From NCBI RefSeq assembly GCF_014773245.1, contig NZ_JACWMX010000005.1:186001-250000 (forward strand): DNA of 64,000 bases, read 5' to 3'. Positions 1-8,642 of this stretch are shown here, piece after piece (position 1 is the first letter of the stretch; every line of letters starts with the position of its first letter). A model generated the notes under the pieces. That model ran no database searches, was not told the DNA's origin, and saw only the letters and a list, made by a program, of their open reading frames with translations. Source of the stretch: Mucilaginibacter glaciei. GTDB taxonomy: Bacteria > Bacteroidota > Bacteroidia > Sphingobacteriales > Sphingobacteriaceae. The position numbers were made by a program, and so were the translations under genes.

Positions 1-1713
1 TATATAGAAAAGGACCTGCAAATAAACGAGGAGATAGAAAAACTGCGTTTACGTACCACGTCGGCACTTATGAGCGGCCGCAGGGATGTCATCGTGGTAT
101 CGTCCATTTCCTGTATTTACGGTATGGGTAACCCCGAAGATTTTGCCAATTCGGTATTCAAATTCGCGGTAGGTACCCGCATTAGCCGGAATGCCTTTTT
201 ACATAGATTGGTAGAAATACTGTATGCCCGTACTACTGCCGATTTCAAACGTGGTACCTTTAGGGTTAAAGGCGATACGGTAGATATTTTCCCGGCGTAT
301 ATGGATTACGCTTACCGCATTTCCTTCTTCGGCGACGACATTGAGGAATTAAGCACTTTTGATATTACAACCGGCAAAACCATCGAGAAGATGACGCATA
401 TGGTGGTTTACCCCGCCAACCTGTATGTCGCCCCGCGCGAGCGTTTCCAGCAATCTGTCTGGGCCATACAAGAAGAACTGGAAAGCCGCAAAAAGCAATT
501 TATAGATGACGGCCGCTTTATTGAAGCTAAACGATTGGAAGAACGGGTAAACTACGATCTGGAGATGATCCGCGAATTGGGTTATTGCAGCGGGATTGAA
601 AATTACTCCCGCTTTTTTGATGGCCGCCAGCCCGGTATGCGCCCTTTCTGCCTGCTGGATTATTTCCCGAACGATTACCTGATGGTGATCGACGAGAGCC
701 ACGTTACCGTTCCGCAGATCCGAGCCATGTACGGCGGCGACCGGTCGAGGAAGATCTCGTTAGTTGACTATGGTTTCCGTTTGCCTGCGGCGATGGATAA
801 CCGCCCGCTCAACTTCCAGGAGTTTGAGCGTTTGGCCCCGCAAACTATTTATGTAAGCGCAACCCCCGCGGATTTTGAATTGGAAAAATCGGGCGGTGTG
901 GTGGTAGAGCAGGTAATCAGGCCTACGGGTTTGCTTGACCCGCTGATTGACGTGCGCCCGGTGATTAACCAGGTGGATGATTTGCTGGACGAGGTGGATA
1001 AAACCATTAAGATGGGCGACCGGATCCTGGTAACCACCCTCACCAAACGCATGGCCGAAGAATTAGCCAAGTACATGGACAGGCTGGGCATTAAGTGCCG
1101 CTACATCCATTCGGAGGTGAAGACTTTAGAGCGTGTGGAGATCCTGCGGGGTTTACGTTTAGGCGAATTTGACGTACTGATAGGCATTAACTTGTTGCGT
1201 GAGGGGTTGGATCTGCCGGAGGTATCTTTGGTAGCTATCCTGGATGCGGATAAAGAGGGTTTTCTGCGGTCGGAGCGTTCATTGATCCAAACCATTGGCC
1301 GTGCCGCCCGTAATGATAGGGGCAGGGTAATTATGTATGCCGATAAAATAACCGATTCGATGCAAATAACGATGGACGAAACCATGCGCCGCCGCGAATT
1401 GCAGATGAAATACAATACCGAACATGGTATTACCCCAAGAACGGTGGGTAAAACCAAAGAAGAGATCATGGAGCAAACCTCAGTGGTCGACTTTAAAGGT
1501 GGGGTGCAGAAGGCCTATGTCGAGGCGGATACGATATCAATGGCCGCCGACCCGATAGTGCAGTATATGACCAAGCCCGATTTGAAAAAATCTATTGATA
1601 ATACCCGTAAAGACATGGTTGCCGCTGCCAAGAACATGGATTTCTTGCTGGCTGCTAAACTGCGTGACGAAATGTTTGCGCTGGAAAAAATGATGGAGGA
1701 GAAATTCTCATAA
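1..1713 (+). CDS. uvrB: UvrB, excinuclease ABC subunit B (5' end outside window)
   Basis: UvrB is the damage-verifying helicase subunit of nucleotide excision repair, working with UvrA and UvrC. The frame is open from base 1 and enters at YIEKD, just after the beta-hairpin in known UvrB proteins, so roughly the first 107 residues with Walker A are missing. Visible are SSISCIYG, the YVSATP motif, the helicase V/VI block GINLLREGLDLPE and QTIGRAARN, and a C-terminal UVR coiled-coil ending FALEKMMEEKFS that binds UvrC. The stop is at 1711-1713. An internal ATG at 70 is not the start, because conserved UvrB sequence lies before it. Identity is secure; regulation cannot be judged. Confidence 0.97.
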   Translation, partial: YIEKDLQINEEIEKLRLRTTSALMSGRRDVIVVSSISCIYGMGNPEDFANSVFKFAVGTRISRNAFLHRLVEILYARTTADFKRGTFRVKGDTVDIFPAYMDYAYRISFFGDDIEELSTFDITTGKTIEKMTHMVVYPANLYVAPRERFQQSVWAIQEELESRKKQFIDDGRFIEAKRLEERVNYDLEMIRELGYCSGIENYSRFFDGRQPGMRPFCLLDYFPNDYLMVIDESHVTVPQIRAMYGGDRSRKISLVDYGFRLPAAMDNRPLNFQEFERLAPQTIYVSATPADFELEKSGGVVVEQVIRPTGLLDPLIDVRPVINQVDDLLDEVDKTIKMGDRILVTTLTKRMAEELAKYMDRLGIKCRYIHSEVKTLERVEILRGLRLGEFDVLIGINLLREGLDLPEVSLVAILDADKEGFLRSERSLIQTIGRAARNDRGRVIMYADKITDSMQITMDETMRRRELQMKYNTEHGITPRTVGKTKEEIMEQTSVVDFKGGVQKAYVEADTISMAADPIVQYMTKPDLKKSIDNTRKDMVAAAKNMDFLLAAKLRDEMFALEKMMEEKFS

Positions 1714-1715
1714 AT

Positions 1716-1755
1716 AGATGTGCAGATTTCAAATATGCGGATGTGCAGATAATTT
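1716..1755. repeat. Short direct repeat between uvrB and the Uma2 gene
   Basis: The unit GATGTGCAGAT occurs at about 1719 and again at about 1740, separated by a TTTCAAATATGCG stretch. It resembles low-complexity intergenic filler and has no visible coding content. A regulatory role is not supported. Confidence 0.4.
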
Positions 1756-1768
1756 TTAAATTTGAGTG

Positions 1769-2362
1769 ATGGAAGTGATGCAACTTGCAGATCTTGATCT
1801 AAATAAAACTTATAGTTATGCCGATTACCTGAAATGGACATTTGAGGAGCGGCTGGAGTTGATAAAGGGTAAGATCTTTGAAATTATACCCGCTCCGGCA
1901 TCTAAGCATCAAATGATCTCAATGGTTTTATCCGGAGAACTTTATATTTTTTTTAAAGGGAAGAATTGCAAAGCTTATGCGGCACCTTTTGATGTTAGGC
2001 TGCCACGCAAGCGTGATGACGGGGATAAAGAAATATTTACCGTTGTGCAGCCGGATGTTTGCGTGATATGTGACCTTTCTAAATTAGATAAACGGGGTTG
2101 TATTGGCGCACCCGATATAGTGGTTGAAATACTTTCTCCCGGTAATAATCAAACGGAGTTGCGCAATAAGTATGAAGTTTATGAAGAGTCGGGCGTGTTG
2201 GAGTATTGGATCATATCCCCGCAGGATAAAACTTTTTTAAAGTATACTTTAGTGAACGGCATTTACCAGGCATCAAGGCCGCTGGTAGTGGGTGATACAA
2301 TTACCACCGTTATATTGCCCGGATTTGAGTTGAAGTTAGAAACGGTTTTTGCCGGGGTTTGA
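1769..2362 (+). CDS. Uma2 family (DUF820) putative PD-(D/E)XK endonuclease
   Basis: This 197-residue protein belongs to the Uma2/DUF820 family, predicted restriction-endonuclease-fold nucleases of unknown cellular role, abundant in cyanobacteria and some Bacteroidota. The family core is visible: VVQPDVCVI supplies the acidic residue, APDIVVEILSPGN carries the E of the PD-(D/E)XK site, and NKYEVYEESG gives the lysine. The C-terminus YWIISP is also typical. ATG at 1769 is chosen over GTG 1766 and ATG 1778; all three are in frame. It follows uvrB by 55 bp on the same strand, but no functional link to repair is implied. Family assignment is strong; biochemical role unknown. Confidence 0.8.
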   Translation: MEVMQLADLDLNKTYSYADYLKWTFEERLELIKGKIFEIIPAPASKHQMISMVLSGELYIFFKGKNCKAYAAPFDVRLPRKRDDGDKEIFTVVQPDVCVICDLSKLDKRGCIGAPDIVVEILSPGNNQTELRNKYEVYEESGVLEYWIISPQDKTFLKYTLVNGIYQASRPLVVGDTITTVILPGFELKLETVFAGV

Positions 2363-2395
2363 TCTGTTTGAAAATCACCGCTATATAAATCGAAA

Positions 2396-2423
2396 CCTTT
2401 TTTACGTTATAATCTTATATTTG
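2396..2423 (+). promoter_or_regulatory. Candidate Bacteroidota promoter for the DUF4834 gene
   Basis: TATATTTG at 2416-2423 matches the TAnnTTTG -7 element, with a T-rich stretch near the -33 position. It lies 18 bp before the ATG at 2442. Confidence 0.5.
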
Positions 2424-2441
2424 TAAGCTAATTCTAAACAG

Positions 2442-2693
2442 ATGATACTCATACGTTTTCTAATTATATCTATTTGTATTTTATATATCCTGCGCAGCCT
2501 GGTACGTATTTTCCTGCCTATGCTGTTTAATAATGTGATTAACAAAGCACAGGAGCAAGCGCGCCAGCAGCAAAATTATCAGCAGCAACCCCGCCCGGAT
2601 GGCCGTGTTAAGGTTGACCATATCCCTCAGGGTAAAAAAGGCGCAGTGCCCGATACGGAAGGTGAATTTGTTGATTACGAAGAAATAAAATAA
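2442..2693 (+). CDS. DUF4834 family small membrane protein
   Basis: An 83-residue protein with one N-terminal hydrophobic helix (residues about 2-25), a Gln-rich segment (residues 37-49, EQARQQQNYQQQ) and an acidic tail ending VDYEEIK. This layout matches the Bacteroidota DUF4834 family, whose function is unknown. A good -7 element precedes it, and the next gene starts 6 bp after its stop, so the two are probably co-transcribed. It is likely anchored in the inner membrane with a cytoplasmic tail; orientation is inferred. Confidence 0.65.
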   Translation: MILIRFLIISICILYILRSLVRIFLPMLFNNVINKAQEQARQQQNYQQQPRPDGRVKVDHIPQGKKGAVPDTEGEFVDYEEIK

Positions 2694-2699
2694 ACGGCA

Positions 2700-2993
2700 A
2701 TGCTACCCGAAGGGCTCTATAAACGCAGGAAACATCATACTACCCCGCCAACGGTGTTGCTGATTTTCACCAACATGATAGTTGCGGCTGTGCTGATCCA
2801 GCTGTTTACCGGCTGCACCGGCATTAATAACTTTTTTTGGGCAGCTATAGTGTTATTGGGTGTTTATAACGTGTACGAGATCCGCCGCAACCCCGACGAG
2901 TACAGCAAGCTCAACATCGGCCTTTACGTAGTGAGCATTATTTTTATGATAGGCCTGTTCTTTTACTTTAGCAACCAGCCCCATAATTGCTGA
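2700..2993 (+). CDS. Small three-helix membrane protein, unknown function
   Basis: This 97-residue protein is not recognised as a named family. It has a short basic N-terminus (residues 1-16), then three hydrophobic segments: VLLIFTNMIVAAVLIQLF, NNFFWAAIVLLGVYNVY and LYVVSIIFMIGLFFYF. A cytoplasmic-like loop EIRRNPDEYSK sits between the last two. It starts 6 bp after the DUF4834 gene, suggesting one transcript, and is followed by the YfhO-like gene 87 bp later. The composition and good spacing make it a real gene. Confidence 0.7.
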   Translation: MLPEGLYKRRKHHTTPPTVLLIFTNMIVAAVLIQLFTGCTGINNFFWAAIVLLGVYNVYEIRRNPDEYSKLNIGLYVVSIIFMIGLFFYFSNQPHNC

Positions 2994-3038
2994 TCAATAT
3001 CTTATAAAACTTATCGTTCCTATTATCATTCAATTTTC

Positions 3039-3046
3039 TATTTTTG
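3039..3046 (+). promoter_or_regulatory. Candidate -7 element for the YfhO-like gene
   Basis: TATTTTTG fits TAnnTTTG and lies 34 bp before the ATG at 3081. Confidence 0.45.
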
Positions 3047-3080
3047 GTGATTACAAATTATTATCCCTTAAAAGATTTAA

Positions 3081-5567
3081 ATGAATAACTGGTTTAAACG
3101 TAATGGCACGCACATAGCTGTTGTTGCACTTTTTTTAGCTATCTGCTTTTTATACCTTACGCCCGCCTTTCAGGGTAAAACGTTGGGCCAAAGTGACGTT
3201 ATCGGCGCACAGTCTACCCAAAAAGAGGTTATGGATTACCGCGCTAAAGACACCACTATCCTATGGACTAACCAAATCTTCAGCGGGATGCCTACCTTCC
3301 AGATTTGGGCACCGTACCCAAGCAACATCGCATCGCATGTGGTGTCGGCAATAAAAGCAACCTTCCCTAACCCGGTAGATACGGTGCTGATCTTGCTGTT
3401 AGGTACTTATTTCTTATTCATCGTTTTAAAACTCAATCCCTGGCTTGCAGCAGCGGGCGCGATAGCTTTCACTTTCTCTACTTACAATATTATCCTGCTG
3501 GTAGCGGGGCACTCCAACCAGGCCTTTGCTATTGCATTTTTCGCGCCGTTACTGGCCAGTATCATCATGACGCTTCGCGGGCAGTACTACCTGGGTGGTG
3601 CTTTAACCGCATTCTTTTTGGCAATGGAGATCCGCGCTAACCACGTGCAGATGACCTATTACCTGATGTTTGCTATCGTTATTTTGATAGCAATTGAATT
3701 ATACCACGCAGTTAAGGCAAAGGCTACCGCTGGCTTTGTAAGGTCTATTGGCTTTTTAGCGGTTGCAACATTGCTGGCCCTGTCAGTAAATGCTTCGTTA
3801 CTGTGGAGTACTTACGATTACGGTACCGAAACTATCCGCGGTAAATCAAACCTCATTAAAAATACCAAAGAGCCAAACAATGGTTTAGATAGGGACTATG
3901 CTTACCAATACAGCCAGGGCGTTGCAGAAAGTTTTACCTTTTTAGTGCCTAATGCAGCAGGTGGTGGCTCCGGTTTAGATAATATTGACGAAAACTCTGA
4001 ATTTGTAAAGGTATTTGCCTCAAAGGGCATCCCGCAAGAGCAGATCGGTAACGCCATCAGCCAAATCTCGCGCTTCCCGGGCTATTCTATGTATTGGGGC
4101 CCTAAACGCCCGTCTACCTTCGGCCCGTATTATTTTGGTGCCGCCATTTGTTTCCTTTTTATATTAGGATTATTGGTGGTACGCAGCCGCTTAAAATGGT
4201 GGTTGTTGGGCACTGTTATCTTAACTATGCTGCTATCCTTCGGGGGTAATTTCCCGTTCTTGTCAGATCTTTTCTTTAACTACTTTCCGTTATACAACAA
4301 GTTCCGCGCGGTCGAGTCGGTATTGGCAGTGACGGGGCTTTGCTTCCCATTGCTGGCGTTATTGGCTATCAAAGAATTTATCGATAACCCGGATAAGGCC
4401 GACCTTTTCAAAAAACTGAAAATTGCAGGTTATATCACAGGCGTATTATTGATCGTGCTGATCGCGATGCCAGAATTACTATTAAGCTTTAAACCTTTCG
4501 ACCAGGTGGAGGCCATCAAAACTTTAGCACAAGCTTTAAATAATGATACCGCTACTGCAAGTGCCGCGGCGAATGCCTTAGTGCGCGACCGTACCGCCCT
4601 GGAGCGTAACGATGCCATCCGCTCGCTTATATTTGTGGTGATAGCCTTTGGCTTGCTTTGGGCATTTGTTAAACAAAAGATCAATGTAACCATTATGTCG
4701 GTTAGCTTTTTAGCCTTGATGTTGGTGGATATGTGGCAGGTAGATAAACGCTATTTAAAGGAAACCAATTTTCAGGATAAGGTAGAAACCGCACAGGCTA
4801 TCCAACCACGCGAGGTCGACAACTTTATTATGAAGGATAAAGATCCCGATTTCCGGGTATTTGATGCCAGCGATGTAAATGGTATCAAGCAGGATACTTA
4901 TAACCCGTTCTTCCATAAATCTATCGGCGGCTATTCTGCAGCGCGTTTAAAACGTTATGAAGAATTATTAGACAACCAGTTCAGCAAGAGCATCAACGAG
5001 GATGTTTTAGATATGCTGAACGCCAAATATATTATCACTACCGACCCAAAAACCGGCCAGGCAAGTATGCGCGCCAACAGCACAGCCTGTGGCCATGCGT
5101 GGTTTGTAAAAAGCGTTAAGTATGTAGAGAATGCCGATGAAGAGATGCAGGCGATCAGCAGCTTTTCGCCAAAGGATGAAGCGATGATAGATAAGAGCTA
5201 CAAGCCGGTGGTGGAAGCCAAAGCAGTAGGCGTAGACCCTAATGGTACCATTAAACTGTTAAGCTACAATCCTGATCATTTAGTTTATCAAAGTAGTTCG
5301 TCTGCTAACCAGGTGGCGGTATTCTCTGAAATTTACTACAAAAAAGGGTGGAAGATGACCATCGACGGAGTTGAGCAGCCTTATTACCGTGCAGATTACC
5401 TGTTGCGTGCAGCGACTATCCCATTGGGTAATCACACTATTAAGTTTGACTTCCACCCGGCATCGTACTACACCGGCGAGGGTATTTCAATGGCTGGCTC
5501 GATATTGCTGGTACTGGCTTTAGGCGGTGCGGCATTTATGGAAACCAAAAAGAAAAAGGTGGAGTAA
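3081..5567 (+). CDS. YfhO family polytopic membrane protein
   Basis: An 828-residue membrane protein of the YfhO type. YfhO of Bacillus is linked to glycosylation of lipoteichoic acid, and these proteins share a GT-C glycosyltransferase-like architecture. An N-terminal helix (residues 12-30) is followed by a periplasmic segment, a block of about ten helices up to residue ~560, a soluble domain (about 570-790) and a last helix before the basic tail ETKKKKVE. The Bacteroidota members are long like this one and have no assigned substrate. It is the last gene before a terminator at 5591 and probably has its own promoter. Substrate and reaction are unknown. Confidence 0.8.
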   Translation: MNNWFKRNGTHIAVVALFLAICFLYLTPAFQGKTLGQSDVIGAQSTQKEVMDYRAKDTTILWTNQIFSGMPTFQIWAPYPSNIASHVVSAIKATFPNPVDTVLILLLGTYFLFIVLKLNPWLAAAGAIAFTFSTYNIILLVAGHSNQAFAIAFFAPLLASIIMTLRGQYYLGGALTAFFLAMEIRANHVQMTYYLMFAIVILIAIELYHAVKAKATAGFVRSIGFLAVATLLALSVNASLLWSTYDYGTETIRGKSNLIKNTKEPNNGLDRDYAYQYSQGVAESFTFLVPNAAGGGSGLDNIDENSEFVKVFASKGIPQEQIGNAISQISRFPGYSMYWGPKRPSTFGPYYFGAAICFLFILGLLVVRSRLKWWLLGTVILTMLLSFGGNFPFLSDLFFNYFPLYNKFRAVESVLAVTGLCFPLLALLAIKEFIDNPDKADLFKKLKIAGYITGVLLIVLIAMPELLLSFKPFDQVEAIKTLAQALNNDTATASAAANALVRDRTALERNDAIRSLIFVVIAFGLLWAFVKQKINVTIMSVSFLALMLVDMWQVDKRYLKETNFQDKVETAQAIQPREVDNFIMKDKDPDFRVFDASDVNGIKQDTYNPFFHKSIGGYSAARLKRYEELLDNQFSKSINEDVLDMLNAKYIITTDPKTGQASMRANSTACGHAWFVKSVKYVENADEEMQAISSFSPKDEAMIDKSYKPVVEAKAVGVDPNGTIKLLSYNPDHLVYQSSSSANQVAVFSEIYYKKGWKMTIDGVEQPYYRADYLLRAATIPLGNHTIKFDFHPASYYTGEGISMAGSILLVLALGGAAFMETKKKKVE

Positions 5568-5590
5568 GCTTTTTAAATACTTTAATATTG

Positions 5591-5623
5591 AATAGCGATG
5601 GGTTCATTCCATCGCTATTTTTG
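5591..5623 (+). terminator. Rho-independent terminator after the YfhO-like gene
   Basis: A perfect 11-bp stem, AATAGCGATGG (5591-5601) with CCATCGCTATT (5609-5619), has a 7-nt loop and is followed by a T-run. Confidence 0.8.
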
Positions 5624-5645
5624 TATAGGGGAAGTTTTATAATCA

Positions 5646-5936
5646 TGTCTTTGCGAGCGATAGCGCGGCAATCTTAGCCGACAAGCGGATATGCTAAGAT
5701 TGCCACATCGCTGCGCTCTTCGCAATGACACCATTTTAATCATCAGCGTGTCCTTGCGAGCGATAGCGCGGCAATCTCAGCTGACACGCGGATATGCTAA
5801 GATTGCCACATCGCTGCGCTCTTCGCAATAACACCATTTTAATCACCAGCATGTCCTTGCGAGCGGTAGCGCGGCAATCTCATAGGACAAGCGGATATGC
5901 TAAGATTGCCACATCGCTGCGCTCTTCGCAATGACA
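5646..5936. repeat. Three tandem copies of a 103-bp palindromic repeat
   Basis: The motif TTGCGAGCGATAGCGCGGCA starts at 5651, 5754 and 5857 (one base differs in the last), an exact 103-bp period. Each copy pairs GCGCGGCAATCT in its left half with AGATTGCCACATCGCTGCGC in its right half and ends near CGCAATGACA, so each can form a long imperfect hairpin. The stretch 5624-5972 holds no other feature. Related single copies occur at 9408, 13742, 14219-14355 and 19965. It resembles dispersed non-coding mobile repeats of Sphingobacteriaceae. Confidence 0.85.
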
Positions 5937-5972
5937 CGCCTTAGGAATATTGCTTATATCCAATGCACCACA

Positions 5973-6722
5973 CTAATCATTCGTCCTTTTGTTCTTTAAC
6001 CAATACCAGCCTAAATTAAAGGCGATAACAACTTGGTTAAGTACGGTAGGTACCAATCCGTAATGCCGTTTCATAATATCAAACCGCTCCAGCAGGCTTT
6101 GTTTGTGTTTAGATTTAGACATGCCGCCCACCAGGTATCTGGCTACATAACCCTCCACTTTTACAATCTTTTTTGCTTTTTTAGCTGCGCGGATGATCCA
6201 GTCGATATCGGCACTGAGCTGGTATTTTGGGTCGTATGAGTTGGCCAGTGAGCGTTTGATATAAATAGCCTGGTGGCTTATACTCATGCCATATTTAAAA
6301 CTGCGCCAGGTAAAATTGTCCGGTGCCTTGTGCCGCCGCTGACCAAGGCTTTGCAGCCGATCATCGATCATTTCTGTTTCGCCGTAGTATATATCCGCAT
6401 CATCTGCAGTAGCGAAAACCTTTACCACGGTATCCTCCGCATAAAACTCATCACCCGAGTTCATGAAGATCACATAATCGCCGGTAGCCAGCGCGAGGCC
6501 TTTGTTCATGGCATCGTAAATACCCTTATCTTTTTCGCTTACTAATTTGGCAATGCGGCTTTCGTAGCGTTTGATAATCTCTAATGTACCATCGGTAGAT
6601 GCGCCATCTATAACGATGTACTCTATCTGCCCATAAGTTTGGTTGAATACCGAGCGCATGGTACGCTCAACATCCCGTGAATTGTTATAAACTATGGTGA
6701 TTACAGATAGGGTAGGCTTCAT
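5973..6722 (-). CDS. Family 2 glycosyltransferase
   Basis: A 249-residue GT-A fold glycosyltransferase that would transfer a sugar from a nucleotide donor to a lipid-linked or surface glycan. The N-terminus LSVITIVYNN is the GT2 nucleotide-binding strand, DGASTDGT follows, SEKDKGIYDAMNKG is the conserved block, and MNSGDEF stands at the DxD metal site. The ORF overlaps the upstream GT4 gene by 4 bp (start ATG 6722, GT4 stop ending at 6719), so the pair is translationally coupled. No membrane anchor is visible except a weakly hydrophobic C-terminus. Donor and acceptor cannot be predicted. Confidence 0.88.
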   Translation of the reverse strand: MKPTLSVITIVYNNSRDVERTMRSVFNQTYGQIEYIVIDGASTDGTLEIIKRYESRIAKLVSEKDKGIYDAMNKGLALATGDYVIFMNSGDEFYAEDTVVKVFATADDADIYYGETEMIDDRLQSLGQRRHKAPDNFTWRSFKYGMSISHQAIYIKRSLANSYDPKYQLSADIDWIIRAAKKAKKIVKVEGYVARYLVGGMSKSKHKQSLLERFDIMKRHYGLVPTVLNQVVIAFNLGWYWLKNKRTND

Positions 6723-7993
6723 ACTCCGCCCTCCTTTAATATCGAATTGTAAAGGCTAATATATTGCCTAGCCACTTTGGTGTTATTAAACTCCCGCAAA
6801 ACTTTATCGCGGCCCGCAATAGCAAACTCATCAGTTGCGAGGTTTAATAATTCGTTTAATCCGGCAGCCAGGTCAGCAGGCGATTTAAACTCTGCCAGAT
6901 AACCATTTTGCTGATGGTCTATCAGATCTGGGATTCCGCCCGTATTAAACGCAACACAGGGCGTACCGCAGGCCATGGCTTCCATAATGGTGTTGGGCAG
7001 GTTGTCTTCTATTGACGGACTCACATAAACATCTGCCAGGCTATAGATCTCGGCCAGATCGGCAGGTTGGCTAATAATATTTAATTGCTGCACCGGAAAA
7101 GGCAGGGTGGTTATATCAAAGTGCTTGTTCTTCCCAAAGATCACGATCTCTACAGCTACATCCTGCGGATAATTGTTTTTCAGGTGATGTAACGCCTCTA
7201 CCAAATAAGTAATGCCTTTGCGCCTATCGTTAATATTGGCCGCCCCAAACAGGATGATCTTCGCTGACGGGTTTACACCCCATTTAGTACGCGCTGCGGC
7301 CTTAACTTTAGGCGAGAATAGTTCGGTATCTATCGGGTTGGGGATAGCCCGGATGCTGGCATGTTTCAGTAAAGAACTTGTTTGGGCCACTTGGCCCAGC
7401 CAATTGCTGCAGGTTACAAAGCTGATGTTTTTAGCGGCGGTGTACATATCCATTTTGCGTAACCACCCCCTATGCGATGTATCGTCAGCATCCGGCTTGC
7501 GCAGAAAATAACAATCGCCGCACTGGTGCAAAAAATGATCACAGTCCCCTGCGTAATGGCAGCCACCGGTAAAGGCCCACATATCATGCAGCGTCCAAAC
7601 AATAGGTTTGTTCAGGGCAAATAATTTCTTCAAATCTCCGATAGACAGGAAACCCGAGTTGGTCCAGTGCAGGTGTAAAATATCCGCTTCCTGTATCACC
7701 TGGTCCTGGCTGATATCTGTGCCGGCATTAGCGGTAGAGAAGGCAAACCGTACCGATTTATCCCGTTCCTGAAAGGCTATAAAAGGCAGCCGCTCATAAA
7801 AAAAGTTAAATTTTGAGCGGGCTTTGTCGAGAGCCGTTTTTTCGATTGTGTAAACAAGCCGCTCGTTGCGCTTTTTATGTTGCACTACCATGGTAACATC
7901 TACCTGCTGCAATTGTAATGCTTTTAGCAGGCGCATGCAGGCCTCGGGCGCGCCGCCGCCGGCATCAGATGTGTTTATGAGGGCAACCTTCAT
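6719..7993 (-). CDS. Family 4 glycosyltransferase
   Basis: A 424-residue GT-B enzyme of the GT4/WcaC kind, probably extending an exopolysaccharide or O-glycan. The N-terminal Rossmann half opens MKVALINTSDAGGGAPE and holds a typical DILHLHWTNSG acceptor-side motif. The C-terminal half has the donor-binding block VSPSIEDNLPNTIMEAMACG with GTPCVAFNTGGIPDLI, the usual EX7E region. An unusual Cys/His-rich stretch (HYAGDCDHFLHQCGDCYF, residues about 147-165) is shared by a subgroup of these enzymes. It is the first gene of the two-gene minus-strand unit and diverges from the acetyltransferase gene at 8109. Confidence 0.88.
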   Translation of the reverse strand: MKVALINTSDAGGGAPEACMRLLKALQLQQVDVTMVVQHKKRNERLVYTIEKTALDKARSKFNFFYERLPFIAFQERDKSVRFAFSTANAGTDISQDQVIQEADILHLHWTNSGFLSIGDLKKLFALNKPIVWTLHDMWAFTGGCHYAGDCDHFLHQCGDCYFLRKPDADDTSHRGWLRKMDMYTAAKNISFVTCSNWLGQVAQTSSLLKHASIRAIPNPIDTELFSPKVKAAARTKWGVNPSAKIILFGAANINDRRKGITYLVEALHHLKNNYPQDVAVEIVIFGKNKHFDITTLPFPVQQLNIISQPADLAEIYSLADVYVSPSIEDNLPNTIMEAMACGTPCVAFNTGGIPDLIDHQQNGYLAEFKSPADLAAGLNELLNLATDEFAIAGRDKVLREFNNTKVARQYISLYNSILKEGGV

Positions 7994-8047
7994 TCCGGAT
8001 CAGATCATTTATCGTAGCAAGTATAATGATACTAAAATTAAAAATTT

Positions 8048-8055
8048 TACTTTTG
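8048..8055 (+). promoter_or_regulatory. Candidate -7 element for the acetyltransferase/methyltransferase pair
   Basis: TACTTTTG matches TAnnTTTG and lies 53 bp before the ATG at 8109, in the region between divergent glycan genes. Confidence 0.45.
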
Positions 8056-8108
8056 GATACTTCATCAGCAGCAATCAGGAAGTTAAACGCTAAAGCCGTA
8101 TCAATCAA

Positions 8109-8642
8109 ATGAATTTTTTTGCCTACATCTTCCAGGATTGGAAAGCCAACAGCGGTAATGTAAAGGCGCGGCTGATACTGGTTATGTTTAGGCTGGTTAA
8201 TGCCATTAACAAATACATGCTGCTCAAGGTGCTGTTTTTTTGGTACCTCATTATCTACCGGTTTTTTGTAGAATGGGTATTGGGCGTAGAATTGCCCCGT
8301 AAATTAACCGTGGGCAAAAACCTGGTATTTTACCATGGACAGGGGTTGGTAGTGAACTTTAAAACCGTTATCGGCGATAATTGCACCCTGCGAAACGGCG
8401 TAACCATTGGTCATAAAAAGTTAGCTGATGGCAGTTTGAGCGCATGCCCGGTGATTGGTAACCAGGTAGACATTGGTGCCAATGTGTGCATTATAGGCGA
8501 TATAACTATTGGCGATAACGTAACCATTGGCGCGGGTGCCGTAGTCGTAAAAAGCATCCCGGCAAACAGTGTGGCCGTTGGTAACCCTGCAAGGGTTTTA
8601 GAAAATAAAGTAGAAGCGGTAACCCGTATTGAAAATATTTAA
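8109..8642 (+). CDS. Serine acetyltransferase-like hexapeptide transferase
   Basis: A 177-residue left-handed beta-helix acyltransferase. After a hydrophobic, partly basic N-terminus, hexapeptide turns appear as IGDNCTLRNGVTIGHK, VIGNQVDIGANVCIIGDITIGDNVTIGAGAVV and the closing NSVAVGNPARVL, as in CysE-type enzymes. Full-length CysE has a longer helical N-terminus (about 260-310 residues), and the glycan context suggests O-acetylation of a sugar rather than cysteine synthesis; this is inference. Its stop and the next start overlap as TAATG, so the two are coupled. Confidence 0.82.
   Translation: MNFFAYIFQDWKANSGNVKARLILVMFRLVNAINKYMLLKVLFFWYLIIYRFFVEWVLGVELPRKLTVGKNLVFYHGQGLVVNFKTVIGDNCTLRNGVTIGHKKLADGSLSACPVIGNQVDIGANVCIIGDITIGDNVTIGAGAVVVKSIPANSVAVGNPARVLENKVEAVTRIENI

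Noticed and set aside
5646..5936. CRISPR-like array from three regularly spaced repeats
   Set aside because: The whole 103-bp unit is repeated including the spacers, so there are no unique spacers, and no cas genes are present.
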